Of a stretch of 64,000 nt of DNA, positions 27,875-36,989 are shown piece by piece. Under the pieces are notes generated by a model. That model was not told where the DNA came from, did not search any database, and saw nothing but the letters and a program-made list of their open reading frames with translations. The position numbers and the translations under genes were made by a program. The stretch comes from Mycobacterium lepraemurium. Its GTDB lineage: Bacteria > Actinomycetota > Actinomycetes > Mycobacteriales > Mycobacteriaceae. Location: the NCBI GenBank assembly GCA_002291465.1, contig CP021238.1:2480001-2544000 (forward strand). Reading direction: 5' to 3'. The first letter of the stretch is position 1; the number at the start of each line of letters is the position of its first letter.

Positions 27875-29559
27875 GCGGTGAACACGGCACCAGCCGGGCG
27901 CCACTGGACCCGAGACTGTGGCGGTCCTCGAGGCCGGTGCGCCACTACCTGGTGGCGGCGGTGGGCTGCGGGGTGCTGATCTCGGGCTGCGCGATCGGCT
28001 CGGCCGTTGTGCTGGCCGGCATCGTCGCGCGCGTCGTCGGCGATACCTCTGCCGACGCGATGCGCTCCTGGCCGGTGCCGCTGTCAATCCTGTTGGCGCT
28101 GTGGGCCATCCGGGCGGTGGCGCATTGGCTGCAGGCCCGGCTGGGGCAGCGGGGAGCCAGCGCGGTGATCGCCGACCTGTCCGGGCAGGTGCTCGCCGCG
28201 GTGACCGCCCGCCCGCCCGCCGAGCTGGCCGTGCAACGCGACGAAGCGGCGGTGGTGGTCACCCGTGGCCTGGACGGGCTGCGGCCCTACTTCACCGGAT
28301 ACCTGCCGACGCTGATGCTGGCCGCCATCCTGACCCCGGCCACCGTGGTGGTGATCGCGGCCTACGACGTGAAATCCACGGTGATCGTGGCGATCACGCT
28401 GCCGCTGATCCCGATCTTCATGGTGCTGATCGGGCTGGCGACCCGTGACCGCTCCGCGGCGGCGCTGGCCGCGATGACCACCCTGCAGGCCCGGCTGCTC
28501 GACCTGATCGCCGGCATCCCTACCCTGCGCGCGCTGGGACGAAGCTCGGGTCCCGACCGGCGCATCGCCGAACTCGCTGCCGCGCACCGCCGCTCGGCGA
28601 TGGCGACACTGCGGATCGCCTTCCTGTCGGCGCTGGTGCTGGAATTGCTGGCCACGCTGGGGGTGGCGCTGATCGCCGTCGGCATCGGCCTGCGCCTGGT
28701 GTTCGGCGAGATGACACTCACCGCCGGTTTGACGGTGTTGCTGCTGGCGCCGGACGTGTACTGGCCGCTGCGCCGCATCGGCGTGGAATTCCATGCCGCT
28801 CAAGACGGAAGAACCGCCGCCGGCGCGGCGTTCGCCCTCATCGGCGAGCCGAGCGGACAGAGCGCCACCAAGGTCCGCACCCGCACCGTCACCGCCCGCG
28901 GCGCGCCGATCCGTCTGGAACACCTCAGCGTGGCGGGTCGCGACGGCCAGGCACCGTGGAACCTGAGCGCGGTGATCGAACCCGGCGCGGTGACCGTGCT
29001 GACCGGGCGCAACGGCGCCGGCAAGAGCACCACGCTGCAGGCGATCGCCGGCATCACGGCGCCGTCATCGGGCCGGGTCACCGTGGGCGGTGTCGACGTC
29101 GCCGACCTGGAGCCGCGCGGGTGGTGGGCGCAGTTGTCCTGGCTGCCGCAGCACCCGGTGCTGGTGCCGGGCACCGTCGACGACAACCTGCGGCTGTTCG
29201 GCGAACTCGACGACATCGAAACCTCCTGTGCCATCGCGGGTTTCGACGCCGTGCTGGCCGAGCTGCCCGATGCGGGCGCCACCCTGCTGGGCCGCGGCGG
29301 AGTCGGCCTGTCCCTGGGGCAGCGGCAGCGGCTGGGCCTTGCCCGCGCGCTCGGATCGCGGGCCGCCGTGCTGCTGCTCGACGAGCCGACCGCACACCTG
29401 GACGCGGGCACCGAAGAACGCGTGTTGCGGGCCGTCGTCGACCGGGCCCGCGCCGGCGCCACGGTCGTCGTGGTGGGGCATCGCGAGCCGGTCCTGACCA
29501 TCGGCGACCGGGTGGTCTCGGTGTCCGCCGACCGTGGAGCACGCTGTGCCGCGGCCTGA
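27871..29559 (+). CDS. cydD: ABC transporter CydD of the cytochrome bd assembly exporter
   Basis: CydDC is a heterodimeric exporter of thiols and/or handles heme, needed for assembly of cytochrome bd. CydD here has six membrane segments (residues 25-310) and an ATPase with Walker A GRNGAGKSTT, signature LSLGQRQRLGLARAL, and Walker B VLLLDEPTAHLD. The body is open and complete. The start is uncertain: homology (SRAPLDPRLWR) reaches back to cydB, but no ATG, GTG or TTG lies in frame there, only CTG at 27871 overlapping the cydB stop (CTGA). The first standard start in frame is GTG 27937, which would remove about 22 residues. An ATG- or GTG-to-CTG change, or a one-base loss after GTG 27878, is possible. 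Confidence 0.88.
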   Translation: MSGEHGTSRAPLDPRLWRSSRPVRHYLVAAVGCGVLISGCAIGSAVVLAGIVARVVGDTSADAMRSWPVPLSILLALWAIRAVAHWLQARLGQRGASAVIADLSGQVLAAVTARPPAELAVQRDEAAVVVTRGLDGLRPYFTGYLPTLMLAAILTPATVVVIAAYDVKSTVIVAITLPLIPIFMVLIGLATRDRSAAALAAMTTLQARLLDLIAGIPTLRALGRSSGPDRRIAELAAAHRRSAMATLRIAFLSALVLELLATLGVALIAVGIGLRLVFGEMTLTAGLTVLLLAPDVYWPLRRIGVEFHAAQDGRTAAGAAFALIGEPSGQSATKVRTRTVTARGAPIRLEHLSVAGRDGQAPWNLSAVIEPGAVTVLTGRNGAGKSTTLQAIAGITAPSSGRVTVGGVDVADLEPRGWWAQLSWLPQHPVLVPGTVDDNLRLFGELDDIETSCAIAGFDAVLAELPDAGATLLGRGGVGLSLGQRQRLGLARALGSRAAVLLLDEPTAHLDAGTEERVLRAVVDRARAGATVVVVGHREPVLTIGDRVVSVSADRGARCAAA

Positions 29560-31231
29560 TTTGTCCGCATCCGCGTCCAGCGGCAGACCGCTGCTGGCGG
29601 CCGCCGGCCTGCTGTCGCCCCGGCTGCCGCGCCTCGCCGCGGCGATCACGCTCGGGGTGCTGTCGCTGGCCAGCGCGTTGGCGTTGGCCGGGGTGTCCGC
29701 GTGGCTGATCATCCGCGCCTGGCAGATGCCGCCGGTGCTGGACCTGTCCGTCGCCGCGGTCGCGGTGCGGACGTTCGCGATCTCCCGCGGCGTGGTGCAC
29801 TACTGCGAGCAACTGGTCACCCACGACACGGCCCTGCGGGCGGCCGGCACCGCGCGGGTGGCGGTGTACCAGCGGCTGACGCGCGGCGGCGCGGCGGCCG
29901 CCGTCCGGCTGCACAGCGGCGAGCTGGTGGCCCGGGTGGGCGCCGACGTCGACGAACTGGCCAACGTGCTGGTGCGCGCGCTGGTACCGATGGGTGTGGC
30001 GGCGGTACTGGCGGTGGCGGCGACCGCGGTCGTCGCCGTGATCTCACCGGCGGCCGGCGGGGTATTGGTGATCTGCCTGCTGGTCGCCGGCCTCGTCGCG
30101 CCCCGCCTGGCGGGCCGGGCCGCCGCGACCCAGGAAGACATTGCGCGCCAACAGCATTCGCAGCGCGACAGCGCAGCGATGCTGGCGCTCGAACACGCCA
30201 CCGAGCTGCGCATCGCCGGTCTGCTGCCCGAGGTCATCGCCGAATCGCAACGCCGCCAACGGACGTGGGGCGCCGCCCTGGACGCGGCAGGCAAGCCGGC
30301 CGCCGTGGCCGAGGCGATGCCCACCGCGGCCATCGGGGCCAGCGTGCTGGGCGCGGTGGTGGCCGCCATCGGCATGGCGCACGCCGTCGCGCCCACCACC
30401 CTGGCGGTCCTGATGTTGCTGCCGCTGTCCGCCTTCGAGGCGATGACACCGCTGCCGGCCGCCGCCGTCCAGTTGACCCGGTCACGGATCGCCGCGCGCC
30501 GCCTGCTCGAGCTCACCGCGACCGAACCCCCGCACCCGGCCGGGTCCGCACCCCGGCCGACGGGCCCGGGCCGGCTGACCGCCGACATCCATTCCGGTCA
30601 CGACGGCGCGGCCCGCGCTTCCCGCGTGACGCTGGACCTGCCGCCGGGGGCGCGGCTGGCCGTCACCGGGGCCAGCGGCTGCGGAAAGACGACGCTGCTA
30701 ATGACGCTGGCCGGCCTGCTGCCGCCGCTGCAGGGACAGGTGGTGCTGGACGGCGTCGCGTTGAGCGAGCTCGATGAACGCGAGTTAGCGAGGGCCATCG
30801 TCTTTTTCGCCGAGGACGCACATGTCTTCGCCACCACCGTCCGGGACAACCTGCTGGTGGCCCGCAGCGACTGCCCCGACGACGAACTGACCGCCGCGCT
30901 GGGGACGGTCGGGCTGAGCGACTGGCTGGCCGGGTTGCCCGACGGCCTGTCCACGGTGTTGACCGGTGGCGCGCAGGCGATTTCGGCGGGCCAGCGGCGC
31001 AGGCTGTTGCTGGCCCGCGCGGTGATCTCCCCCGCCCGCATCGTGCTGCTCGACGAGCCCACCGAGCACCTCGACGCCGGCGACGCCGAGCGGCTGCTGC
31101 GCGACCTGCTGGCGCCGGATTCGCGGCTGCTGTCCCCGCAGCGCACCGTGGTAGTGGCCACCCATCACCTCCCGGAGGGAATCGGCTGTCGCGAACTTCG
31201 CGTCGATCGGGGCCCGGCCGCCGCCGGCTAG
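29546..31231 (+). CDS. cydC: ABC transporter CydC of the cytochrome bd assembly exporter
   Basis: CydC is the second half of the CydDC exporter. It has 561 residues from GTG 29546 (MPRPDLSASASSGRPLL); a GTG four codons earlier is also possible. Six membrane segments occupy residues 25-300. The ATPase has Walker A TGASGCGKTTLL, a modified signature AISAGQRRRLLLARA, Walker B RIVLLDEPTEHLD, and the switch histidine in VVATHH. The start lies inside the last codons of cydD (overlap of 14 bases), typical of coupled subunits. In M. tuberculosis this gene is Rv1620c. Intact. Confidence 0.94.
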   Translation: MPRPDLSASASSGRPLLAAAGLLSPRLPRLAAAITLGVLSLASALALAGVSAWLIIRAWQMPPVLDLSVAAVAVRTFAISRGVVHYCEQLVTHDTALRAAGTARVAVYQRLTRGGAAAAVRLHSGELVARVGADVDELANVLVRALVPMGVAAVLAVAATAVVAVISPAAGGVLVICLLVAGLVAPRLAGRAAATQEDIARQQHSQRDSAAMLALEHATELRIAGLLPEVIAESQRRQRTWGAALDAAGKPAAVAEAMPTAAIGASVLGAVVAAIGMAHAVAPTTLAVLMLLPLSAFEAMTPLPAAAVQLTRSRIAARRLLELTATEPPHPAGSAPRPTGPGRLTADIHSGHDGAARASRVTLDLPPGARLAVTGASGCGKTTLLMTLAGLLPPLQGQVVLDGVALSELDERELARAIVFFAEDAHVFATTVRDNLLVARSDCPDDELTAALGTVGLSDWLAGLPDGLSTVLTGGAQAISAGQRRRLLLARAVISPARIVLLDEPTEHLDAGDAERLLRDLLAPDSRLLSPQRTVVVATHHLPEGIGCRELRVDRGPAAAG

Positions 31232-31237
31232 CGATGC

Positions 31238-32637
31238 CTACAGGTGCCGGCGGCGCGGCAGGAATTCCAGCGACAACAGCACGAACAGCAGCGGGACGAT
31301 CTGGGTCATGGAGATCACCGCATAGCGCCGCCTGTCCAGCGCGTGCCACTTGCGCACGTACCGGTACAGCGACTCCAGCGCGATCAACGGGTCGAGCACG
31401 TGGGTCAACCGGTAGCAGATGCGCCGGGTCCAGCCGCGGTTCTTGTCCTCGAAGATCTCCGGGAACGCGGCGAAGGCCAGCGGTACCCGTTGCGCCCCAC
31501 GGTCTTTGCCGGCCATGACCATGTCGACGCTGAGCCGCTCGTCGAGTCCGTTGGGGGCGCCGCGGCGCCGCCAACGGCACGTCGAGGGTGATGTCGCTGC
31601 CGCCGCCGGCGGTGGCGTAGCGGTGAAACGCCTGCACCTTGCCCGTCGCGTCCCTGGCGATGATCAACAGGATTCCGGGGAACCGCCCTTCCAGCACCCC
31701 GTCGGGGTTCATGTGGAAGCCGCGATCGGCGTGCGCCCCCTTGGACGACTCCCGCACCACCTCGGTCAGCTCGGCCAGCAGCTCGTCGCTGAGTTGCTGC
31801 TCGGCGACGATTTCGGTTGTGACGCCGCAGTTGTGGTTGCGTTTGACCGCCTGACGCAGGTTGCGGAACTTGCGGCCGACCATGTTGAAGCCGCTCACGT
31901 CGACGACCACGTCGCGCCCGATCGGTATGGGCCGCAACGTTTGTCCCAGGACCGCCGAGTCCTTCCACAACTCGAGGCGCCGCTCGCTGCAGCCCACCAC
32001 GGCGATGCGCTATCCGTGGGCGTGGCAGGTGGCGGCGAAATCGGCGACCAGTTCCGGGAAGTGGGCCTCGTCGCCGATCGGGTCCCCGCTGACCACCGCG
32101 ATCCCCAGCCGCGTCCGGTAGGCCAGCGCGGCGCTGCCGTCGGCGCTGAAGTGGTAGCTCTTGCCGGTCTGCATGGTGAACGGCGCCAGCGCGTCGTCGC
32201 GGGTGGCGTTGATCAGCTCCCATATTCACGGCAGGTCGGCGGGCCGCGGGTGCGAGGACGTCGGCCACATCAACACCATTCCCGAGCCGGCGATCAGCAC
32301 GTCGCCCAGCAGGTCGAAGGACAACACGTGCAGCCCCAGCCCCGCCAGCACGAAAAAGGCGGCGACGGCGGCATACATCGTCGTCACCGGCCGGCCCAGG
32401 AAGATCCCGCGCGCGATCCAGGCCACAGCGACCAGGACGGTCAGCGACCAGGCCAGCCGAGCGGCATAGTGCCAACTCGGATTGCTGTGGTGGTGCACGA
32501 GGATCTGGATCAACCAGCACGCCGCGCAGAACAGTGCCAGGGCTCCGATTCAACCGGGCCGCCCGTGAATCGGCGGAAACCACAACGCGTTCCCCCGCGC
32601 GCGGTTTGGTTGCGACGTCCACCACCGGCCCGTTCAC
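31238..32637 (-). pseudogene. membrane protein with DUF2156 (lysyltransferase-like) domain (Rv1619-like), several disruptions
   Basis: The parental protein of about 467 residues reads from GTG 32637 (NGPVVDVATKPRAGE). Membrane segments follow (ALALFCAACWLIQILVHHH, WSLTVLVAVAWIARG, VAAFFVLAGLGLHVL). Then comes a GNAT-like DUF2156 domain related to phosphatidylglycerol lysyltransferases (AALAYRTRLGIAVVSGDPIG, FRNLRQAVKRNHNCGV, YATAGGGSDITLDVPL). Breaks: a frame slip near 32549; TGA at about 32227 after PADLP; TAG after CHAHG near 32010; and a slip near 31560 between LDVPL and NGLDERLSVDMVMAG. The end at 31238 (LLSLEFLPRRRHL) is normal. The lipid or tRNA substrate is unknown. No function can remain. 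Confidence 0.8.
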
Positions 32638-32778
32638 CCTCACCTCCCGATGCGCTGACAACAGCCGGGCGGCTGTGCGCCGCCTCTGCACCGAATACCC
32701 AGCACCGTCAAAATTACGCCCGATCCCGCTCGTATCGGCCGGTTTCGGGCCGATATCCTGCAGCTTTTGCGTAACGGT

Positions 32779-33681
32779 TTACCGGCAGGCGGAGGGCAAG
32801 TATTTCAGCACACCCTCCTGCACGACGGTGGCCAGCGGTTGCCCAGACCGGTCGAAGAAATGCCCGGTGCCCAGCCCGCGCGAATCCGCGGCCATCGGCG
32901 ACGACGTGGAGTACAGCGCCCAGTCGTTGAAGTCGACCTGACGGTGAAACCAGATGGAATGGTTGGCCGAGGCGGCGAAAATGCGGTCGAATCCCCAGGA
33001 AAGACCGTGCGTGGTGATGACGGAGTCCAGCACCGTGGTGTCCGAGGAGTACACCATGGTCGCGGTGTGCAGGACCGGGTCGTCGGGAAGCTTGCCCAGC
33101 GCCTTGACCCAGACCCGATTGTGGGGCAGCCGCTCCCCTTTCGTCCGCATCACCCACGCCGGGTCGTTGGTGTAGCGCCATTCGATGGGCTGCAGCGCGT
33201 TGACGAAGTGCGGCACGGTCTCTTCGTAGCCGCGCAGCAGTTCGCCGATCGTGGGCTGGGTCTCCGGGTCGGCCACCCGTGGCGGGTCGACGCTGTGCTC
33301 GAGTCCGCGGCCACCGGCCATGTAGGAGATCAGCGCCGAGCACAGCAGCGTGCCGTCCTGCACCGCGTCGACGCGGCGGTTGGCGAACCGCCGCTCGTCG
33401 CGCAGCCGGGTCACGCGGTATTCGATGTCCTTGCCGGTGTCGCCGCCGTTGATGAAATGCACCGAGAGCGCGCTCGGCGGCAGGTCGTCGCGAATCAGGC
33501 TGCGGCTGCTGGCCATAAACGACTGCGACATGAGCTGTCCGCCGAACGTTCGCATCGGATTCTTGCTGGGATGCGATCCGACGAACAGATCGTCGGCGAC
33601 GCGCCGGAGGTCCAGCGTCGCCAGCAGCTCCTCGAAGTCGGCCGTGATGCTCGGCTCCTGGGATTCACCGCCGGCTGGCAC
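32779..33681 (-). CDS. tesB: acyl-CoA thioesterase II
   Basis: TesB hydrolyses medium- and long-chain acyl-CoA to free fatty acid and CoA. The 300-residue protein is a double hotdog: the first half has FGGQLMSQSFMASSR and SVHFINGGDTGKDIEY, the second has ASANHSIWFHRQVDFNDWALYST, with the catalytic aspartate of the D-Q-T/S triad in VDFNDW. Length equals Rv1618 (300). The start is GTG 33681. It lies 70 bases after pykA on the same strand. Intact. Confidence 0.93.
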   Translation of the reverse strand: MPAGGESQEPSITADFEELLATLDLRRVADDLFVGSHPSKNPMRTFGGQLMSQSFMASSRSLIRDDLPPSALSVHFINGGDTGKDIEYRVTRLRDERRFANRRVDAVQDGTLLCSALISYMAGGRGLEHSVDPPRVADPETQPTIGELLRGYEETVPHFVNALQPIEWRYTNDPAWVMRTKGERLPHNRVWVKALGKLPDDPVLHTATMVYSSDTTVLDSVITTHGLSWGFDRIFAASANHSIWFHRQVDFNDWALYSTSSPMAADSRGLGTGHFFDRSGQPLATVVQEGVLKYLPSACR

Positions 33682-33753
33682 GAGCTCTCCTCTGGTTCGA
33701 TGCGCCCGCCCGCTCCTCAGGCCGCGCAGCGGCCCGTGTCGTCGCCGGGCGGG

Positions 33754-35172
33754 CTAGACGTCGTCCTCCCCGATCCGGTGCACGTGGATCAGGTTGGTTG
33801 ACCCTACTGTGCCAGGTGGTGCGCCGGCGACGATCACCACCAGGTCACCACGCCGGTACCGACCGAGTTCCAGCAGCGACTTGTCCACCTGGCGGATCAT
33901 GCCGTCGGTGGAAGTCATCATCGGCACGATGAACGTCTCGGTGCCCCAAGTCATGGCCAGCTGGCTGCGCACCTCGGGCCACGCGGTGAAGGCCAGCAGC
34001 GGCAGCGGGGTATGCAACCGCGCCAGCCGCTTGACGGTGTCGCCGGACTGGGTGAACGCGACCAGCGCCTTGGAGTCCAGGCGTTCGCCGATGTCGCGGG
34101 CCGCATAGGAGATCACCCCGCGTTTGGTGCGAGGCACGTGGGTGAGCGGCGGGGCGGCCGTCGAGTTGTCCTCGACCGCGCAGATGATGCGCGCCATGGT
34201 CCGCACGGCCGCCAGCGGGTACTTGCCCACCGAGGTCTCCCCGGACAGCATCACGGCGTCGGCACCGTCCAGCACGGCGTTGGCGACGTCGGAGGCCTCG
34301 GCCCGGGTCGGCCGTGAGTTCTCGATCATCGAATCGAGCATCTGGGTTGCCACGATGACGGGTTTGGCGTTTTCCCGGGCCATCTGGATGGCCCGCTTCT
34401 GCACCAGCGGAACCTCTTCCAGGGGAAGTTCGACACCGAGGTCGCCGCGGGCCACCATGATGGCGTCGAAGGCCAGCACGATGGCTTCCAGGTTGTCGAC
34501 GGCCTCCGGCTTTTCCAGCTTGGCGATCACGGGCACCCGCCGGCCGACGCGGTCCATCACCTCGTGCACCAGCTCGACGTCGGAGGGCGAACGCACGAAG
34601 GACAGCGCGACCAGGTCGACGCCCAGCTCGAGCGCGAAGGTGAGGTCCTCGATGTCCTTGTCGGACAAGGCCGGTGCGGAGACGTTCATGCCGGGCAGCG
34701 AGATGCCCTTGTTGTTGCTGACCGGGCCGCCCTCAACCACGGTGCAGATGACGTCGTCGCCCTCGATGCCGTCGACCACCAGGCCGACCTTGCCGTCGTC
34801 GACCAGGACCCGGTCCCCGCCCGCGGCGTCCTGGGCCAGTTGTTTGTAGGTGGTCGACACCCGGTCGTGGCTGCCTTCACAGTCGGCGACGGTGATGCGG
34901 ACCGTTTCGCCGTCGGCCCAGTAGGTGGGCCCGGTGGCGAAGCGCCCCAGCCGGATCTTGGGGCCCTGCAGATCGGCGAGCACGCCGACGGCGCGGCCGG
35001 TGGCGTCGGAGGCCACCCGCACCCGTTCGTAGGCGGCTTTGTGGTCGGCGTAGTCGCCGTGGCTGAAGTTCAGTCGGGCGACGTCCATTCCGGCCTCGAC
35101 CAGCGCCAAAATCAACTCGTCCGAATTGGTCGCCGGGCCAAGGGTGCAGACGATCTTCCCGCGTCTACTCAC
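33754..35172 (-). CDS. pykA: pyruvate kinase
   Basis: Pyruvate kinase makes pyruvate and ATP from phosphoenolpyruvate and ADP. The 472 residues from GTG 35172 (MSRRGKIVCTLGPATNSDEL) match Rv1617 in length. Visible sites include the MDVARLNFSHGDYADH substrate region, the catalytic lysine and metal ligands in VIAKLEKPEAVDN and MVARGDLGVELP, and the TQMLDSMIENSRPTRAE signature. The same frame is open upstream through the DUF2752 gene, so an unbroken 634-codon frame exists. The GTG is preferred because of homology and a TATGCT box just upstream. Intact. Confidence 0.95.
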   Translation of the reverse strand: MSRRGKIVCTLGPATNSDELILALVEAGMDVARLNFSHGDYADHKAAYERVRVASDATGRAVGVLADLQGPKIRLGRFATGPTYWADGETVRITVADCEGSHDRVSTTYKQLAQDAAGGDRVLVDDGKVGLVVDGIEGDDVICTVVEGGPVSNNKGISLPGMNVSAPALSDKDIEDLTFALELGVDLVALSFVRSPSDVELVHEVMDRVGRRVPVIAKLEKPEAVDNLEAIVLAFDAIMVARGDLGVELPLEEVPLVQKRAIQMARENAKPVIVATQMLDSMIENSRPTRAEASDVANAVLDGADAVMLSGETSVGKYPLAAVRTMARIICAVEDNSTAAPPLTHVPRTKRGVISYAARDIGERLDSKALVAFTQSGDTVKRLARLHTPLPLLAFTAWPEVRSQLAMTWGTETFIVPMMTSTDGMIRQVDKSLLELGRYRRGDLVVIVAGAPPGTVGSTNLIHVHRIGEDDV

Positions 35173-35180
35173 GCCGACCC

Positions 35181-35186
35181 AGCATA
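35181..35186 (-). promoter_or_regulatory. candidate -10 box of pykA (leaderless)
   Basis: TATGCT on the minus strand ends nine bases before the pykA GTG at 35172. With a usual distance of 6-8 bases to the transcription start, the mRNA would begin at or next to the start codon, as in many leaderless mycobacterial transcripts. No -35 box is clear. Confidence 0.4.
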
Positions 35187-35238
35187 GTCGTGTGCCCGCG
35201 TCCCGGCCCGCACATAACGCACGGCGCGCAGTGTGCTG

Positions 35239-35658
35239 TTGCCCACCGAGAACGGTCGGAAACAGGGGGAAGGCGGGCAGGTTACGCAGCACGGTCCACA
35301 CCAGGGTGGCGACGACGACCGCCGGCACCGCCGCCGCGGGCAGCGAGCGCCGGCCGCGGGCGCGCCGAACCAGCAGGAGCGCTGCCAGCGTCGGGATGGC
35401 GGCCAGCAGGAAGACGTTGTCGTGGACGGCGGCCCACAGGTCGCCGTGCAGCAGGTCGTGTGTCATGCGCAGGCCGCCGCAGAACGGGCAATTCCAGCCG
35501 GTGAGCCATTTGAACGGACACGGCGGGTAGATCGACGCCGAATCGTGCGGGTCGGCCAGCCCGATGTAGCCGAGCGCGCCGCTGAGTGCCACGGCCGCCC
35601 CGGCCGCGACGTGGCGGCGATGACGGCCACCGCGCGCGAGCGGCTGGGATGGCATCAC
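35239..35658 (-). CDS. DUF2752 membrane protein (Rv1616-like), stop codon apparently lost
   Basis: DUF2752 proteins are small membrane proteins of unknown role with a cysteine motif. Here the family part is about 135-140 residues from ATG 35658 (MMPSQPLARGGRHRR). It has one segment at 17-35, the motif CPFKWLTGWNCPFCGGLRMTH near 48-68, and two further segments (HDNVFLLAAIPTLAALLL, AAVPAVVVATLVWTVL). M. tuberculosis Rv1616 ends soon after FPLVPTILGG. Here the equivalent FPLFPTVLGG is followed by GGQQHTAR and the frame stays open straight into pykA. The gene end given is the limit of homology. A stop-to-CAA change (TAA to CAA at the codon after GGG) would explain it. Confidence 0.7.
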
Positions 35659-35792
35659 CTACCCAGGATGCCAGATCGACGCCAGATCGTTGCCTGCCGC
35701 TAGCGGCCCGAGAGCCGGTCGCGCAGTCGCTCACCCCAGCGCCGTTTCGTTTCCGGCTGCTGCGGGGCGGGTTCGGGTTCCTCGGCGACGGG

Positions 35793-36989
35793 TTACTCAG
35801 GCGCTTCGCCGGATTCCTCTTCGTGCTCTTCGTCGGAATCCGCTTCGGGCTCTTCAGTTTCCGACTCTTCGGGCTCTTCAGCTTCTGGCTCTTCAGGTTC
35901 CTCGGCTTCCGGCTCGCCCGCCTCTTCGGCCTCCGCCTCTTCAGCCGCTTCCGCTTCCGTTTCTTCGGATTCCGGCTTCTCGACGTCCGGCTCCTCCGGT
36001 TCTTCGGGCCGTTGCGCCGTCGCGTCGGCTCCAGCGGCTTCGGCGGCGTCCGCCGGCGCCGCCACACCCCCGGTCGTCGCCGCCACCGTCGCCGGCTCGG
36101 GCTCGGCTTCCTCCTCGACGTATTGGTTGCCGCGCAAACTCTCCGGATCCTCGCGGCCCTTCGGCGCCGCCATCAGATACACCACGGCCCCGATGAACAC
36201 GAACGTCGAGGTGAACGAATTGATCCGGATGCCGGCGATGTGGGTGGCGGTGTCGTCACGCAACAGCTCCACACAGAAGCGGCCCACGCAGTAGCCGGCC
36301 ACATACAGCGCGAACAGCCGGCCGTGGCCCAGCGTCAGCCGTCGATCCGCGTACAGCAGGGCGACGAAAATCAGTAGATTCCACAACAATTCGTACAGGA
36401 ACGTCGGCTGCACCACCAGCACGACCTGGCCCGTCGAGACGCCGTCCAGCGAATGCGGGTCGATGTATCCCGACGGGTCACGCCGGTAGAAGATCTCCAG
36501 GCCCCAGGGCAGGGTGGTTTCGCGGCCGTAGAGCTCCTGATTGAAGTAGTTGCCGAGCCGGCCGATGGCCTGCGCCAGAATGATGCCCGGCGCCAGCGCG
36601 TCCGCGAACGCCGGCAGCGGAATGCCATGCCGCCGGCACCCGATCCAGGCGCCGACCGCGCCGAGCGCCACCGCGCCCCAGATGCCCAGGCCGCCGTCCC
36701 AGATTCGCACCGCCGCACCGAATCCGGCGCCGCCGGGCCCCCAGTAGGTTCGCCAGTCGGTGGCCAGGTGATAGAGCCGCCCGCCGACCAACCCGAACGG
36801 CACCGTCCATAACGCGATGTCATAGATGACGCCGCGTTCGCCGCCGCGCGCCTCCCAGCGGCGGTCACCGACCAGCAGTGCCGCCACGATCCCGGCGATG
36901 ATGAACAACGCGTAGGCCCGGATCGGCACCGGGCCCAGATGCCAGACGCCCTGCGGCGGGCTGGGGAAATAGGCGAGCAGCTTGGTCAC
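35793..36989 (-). CDS. lgt: prolipoprotein diacylglyceryl transferase
   Basis: Lgt transfers diacylglycerol from phosphatidylglycerol to the lipobox cysteine of prolipoproteins in the plasma membrane. The 398-residue protein has seven membrane segments in residues 1-285. Conserved features are VRIWDGGLGIWGAVALG, the signature AQAIGRLGNYFNQELYGRET with the catalytic Arg and Asn/Glu, and RINSFTSTFVFIGAVVY. The C-terminal 110 residues are an acidic tail of Glu/Pro repeats (EEPEEPEAEEPEES). TAA at 35793-35795 ends it, but the frame continues for 31 more codons to TAG at 35700-35702 and closes with RRWGERLRDRLSGR. The tail was probably longer once. The catalytic part is intact. Confidence 0.93.
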   Translation of the reverse strand: MTKLLAYFPSPPQGVWHLGPVPIRAYALFIIAGIVAALLVGDRRWEARGGERGVIYDIALWTVPFGLVGGRLYHLATDWRTYWGPGGAGFGAAVRIWDGGLGIWGAVALGAVGAWIGCRRHGIPLPAFADALAPGIILAQAIGRLGNYFNQELYGRETTLPWGLEIFYRRDPSGYIDPHSLDGVSTGQVVLVVQPTFLYELLWNLLIFVALLYADRRLTLGHGRLFALYVAGYCVGRFCVELLRDDTATHIAGIRINSFTSTFVFIGAVVYLMAAPKGREDPESLRGNQYVEEEAEPEPATVAATTGGVAAPADAAEAAGADATAQRPEEPEEPDVEKPESEETEAEAAEEAEAEEAGEPEAEEPEEPEAEEPEESETEEPEADSDEEHEEESGEAPE

